Position numbers and translations under genes: made by a program
In this document: positions 62,613-64,000 of the stretch, in pieces
How the letters are laid out: the number at the start of each line of letters is the position of its first letter
Numbering within the stretch: position 1 is the first letter of the stretch
Notes under the pieces: model-generated
Database searches by the model: none
What the model was told of the DNA's origin: nothing
What the model saw: only the letters and a program-made list of their open reading frames with translations
Origin: Collinsella aerofaciens
GTDB taxonomy: Bacteria > Actinomycetota > Coriobacteriia > Coriobacteriales > Coriobacteriaceae
DNA length: 64,000 nucleotides
Reading direction: 5' to 3'
NCBI RefSeq assembly: GCF_028209625.1
Contig: NZ_JAQLDU010000004.1
Span: forward strand, 1-64,000

Positions 62613-64000
62613 ATGACCGCAACCGCCAGTCGAACCACCAACCGCAGACCCGAGCTTTTGGCGCCCGCCGGAGGGCCCGAGCCCTTTGCCGCCGCACTCG
62701 CCGCCGGGGCAGACGCCATCTACTGCGGCATGGGCAGCTTCAACGCCCGCCGCAAGGCCACCAACTTTACCGACGAGGCCTTTGAGCAAGCCTGCCGCGC
62801 CGCGCATCTAGCCGGGTCGCGCGTCTACGTCACGGTCAACATCGTCATCAAGCAGTCCGAGATGGGCGATGCGTTGCAACTCATCCACCGCTGCTCCACG
62901 TTGGGCGCCGACGCCTTTATCATCCAGGACTGGGGCCTGTTCTTTGAGGTCAAGCGCACGATGCCCGGCATCGAGACGCACATCTCAACCCAAGCAAACA
63001 TCCACGACGACCGCGGAACCCTTTGGTGCCGCGAGCAGGGCGCCGACCGCGTGACTCTCTCGCGCGAGCTTTCCATCGACGAAATTGCCACCATTCACGA
63101 TGCCGCGCCCGATGTGGACCTTGAGGTCTTTAGCCACGGCGCCATCTGCTTTTGCTACTCGGGCCTGTGCCTGCTTTCGAGCTTTGCCATGGCGGGGCGA
63201 TCGGCCAACCGCGGCATGTGCGCCCAGCCCTGCCGCCTGCCCTACGAGCTGATCGACGAGAACGGACGTACGCTCTCCCCTGCCGGTCGCGAGCGCGCTC
63301 TATGCCCGCGCGACACCAACACTTCGCAGCTCGTTCGCCGTCTGTATGACGCCGGCGCCGCGTCGCTCAAACTCGAGGGCCGCATGAAGGCGCCCGATTA
63401 CGTGTACTCCATCGTTGATGTGTATCGTCACGAAATTGACGACATGCTATCCGGAGCCGCCGTTACCAAGGACGAGGAAGCCGCCCGCCAGCGCCAGCTC
63501 AAGCGCTGCTTCAACCGCGACTTTACGCACGCCTATCAGGACGGCACCTCGGGCGACGAGATGATGAGCTACGAGCGTTCCAACAACCGCGGCCAGATCG
63601 TGGGCACGGTGCTGGGCAGCCGCTTGGCCAACCGCTATGTGCGCGGTCTCAAGCCCGACGACCGCCGTCGCCGCGCCGCCATCGCCCGCATTGAGCTGTT
63701 TGAGCCCGTGGGCAAGGGCGACCTGCTGGAGCTTCGCCACGATAACGAGTTTGACCAGTTCCTGACCACCATTGCCGCCGATGATGCCGCTGCCGGCGAC
63801 ATCATCGAGTGCCGCGTGCCCCGCAGCATGCCCGAGGGCTGCCGCGTCCGCGTGATTCGCAGTCAGCGTGCCATCGACGCCGCCGGCGCCGCACTCAAGC
63901 GCGATGTGCTGCGCCGCCGAGCTGTTGATGTGTCCGTCGTGGCACGCCTGGGCGAGCCGTTTACCGTCACACTCACCTGCTGTGACAGCCCCGCGCTCAC
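62613..64000 (+). CDS. U32 family peptidase-like protein (partial)
   Basis: An ATG at 62613 (CAGGA upstream, TATACT about 35 bases before) opens a frame that runs off the right edge after 462 residues. It starts RRPELLAPAGGPEPFAAAL and carries the U32 signature EVFSHGAICFCYSGLCLLS followed by RGMCAQPCRLPYELID and LEGRMKAPDYVYSIV. It is a second U32 family protein, paralogous to 12491-14467, probably an RNA hydroxylation factor rather than a protease. The C-terminal part is outside the window. Confidence 0.9.
   Translation, partial: MTATASRTTNRRPELLAPAGGPEPFAAALAAGADAIYCGMGSFNARRKATNFTDEAFEQACRAAHLAGSRVYVTVNIVIKQSEMGDALQLIHRCSTLGADAFIIQDWGLFFEVKRTMPGIETHISTQANIHDDRGTLWCREQGADRVTLSRELSIDEIATIHDAAPDVDLEVFSHGAICFCYSGLCLLSSFAMAGRSANRGMCAQPCRLPYELIDENGRTLSPAGRERALCPRDTNTSQLVRRLYDAGAASLKLEGRMKAPDYVYSIVDVYRHEIDDMLSGAAVTKDEEAARQRQLKRCFNRDFTHAYQDGTSGDEMMSYERSNNRGQIVGTVLGSRLANRYVRGLKPDDRRRRAAIARIELFEPVGKGDLLELRHDNEFDQFLTTIAADDAAAGDIIECRVPRSMPEGCRVRVIRSQRAIDAAGAALKRDVLRRRAVDVSVVARLGEPFTVTLTCCDSPAL

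Overview
The window looks like a chromosomal segment of a gut actinomycete of the Coriobacteriia, most likely Collinsella or a close relative. This rests on the high-GC coding style with many GTG/TTG starts, the gene content of the ribosomal block, and the anaerobic purine/selenium-molybdenum gene set. The assignment is an inference; no 16S gene is present. About 55 genes are intact. The rest is remnants and an unusually large set of intergenic palindromes and repeat arrays.

Layout. 1-3.3 kb: ABC transporter operon on the minus strand, with a duplicated permease. 3.4-4.9 kb: small membrane protein plus XRE regulator, followed directly by an integrase remnant. 5.3-16.8 kb: housekeeping genes (ACT protein, citrate synthase, two Cof-type phosphatases, adenine deaminase, tyrS, a U32 protein, a class A penicillin-binding protein). 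17-19.6 kb: argR, a family 2 glycosyltransferase and truA. 19.7-29.6 kb: the minus-strand ribosomal block rplE-rpsN-rpsH-rplF-rplR-rpsE-rpmD-rplO-secY-adk-map-infA-rpmJ-rpsM-rpsK-rpsD-rpoA-rplQ. It begins at rplE; rplN and rplX are not upstream of it here.

29.9-41.5 kb and 51.3-62.2 kb hold two blocks of an anaerobic purine degradation / selenium-dependent molybdenum hydroxylase system. Block A: NCS2 permease, xdhC, yqeB, yqeC, hydantoinase, mocA/ygfJ, ygeW, ygeY, ygeX and a YheO-type regulator. Block B: fused xanthine dehydrogenase, polyferredoxin, ygfK, ssnA, a second NCS2 permease, a second YheO-type regulator and ridA. Together they can be read as a pathway: purine uptake, hydroxylation on a molybdenum enzyme matured by XdhC/YqeB/YqeC/MocA, ring opening (SsnA, hydantoinase), and breakdown of the pieces by YgeW, YgeY and YgeX, with RidA removing the reactive enamine. 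Adenine deaminase at 9-11 kb can feed hypoxanthine into the same route.

The two blocks are separated by an accessory island (41.6-51.3 kb). It holds orphan genes, a three-repeat surface protein, a Fic remnant, a broken AAA/DUF4143 gene, a convincing type I toxin-antisense RNA locus at 48.0-48.2 kb, and three regularly phased repeat arrays (33 bp, 23 bp and 61-62 bp). The most striking feature is an AbiEi-like/PD-(D/E)XK protein gene at 49.7-50.7 kb flanked on both sides by arrays of diverged hairpins with a constant 61-62 bp period. I do not recognise this arrangement, and it is the best candidate here for an undescribed system. The window ends inside a second U32 family gene.
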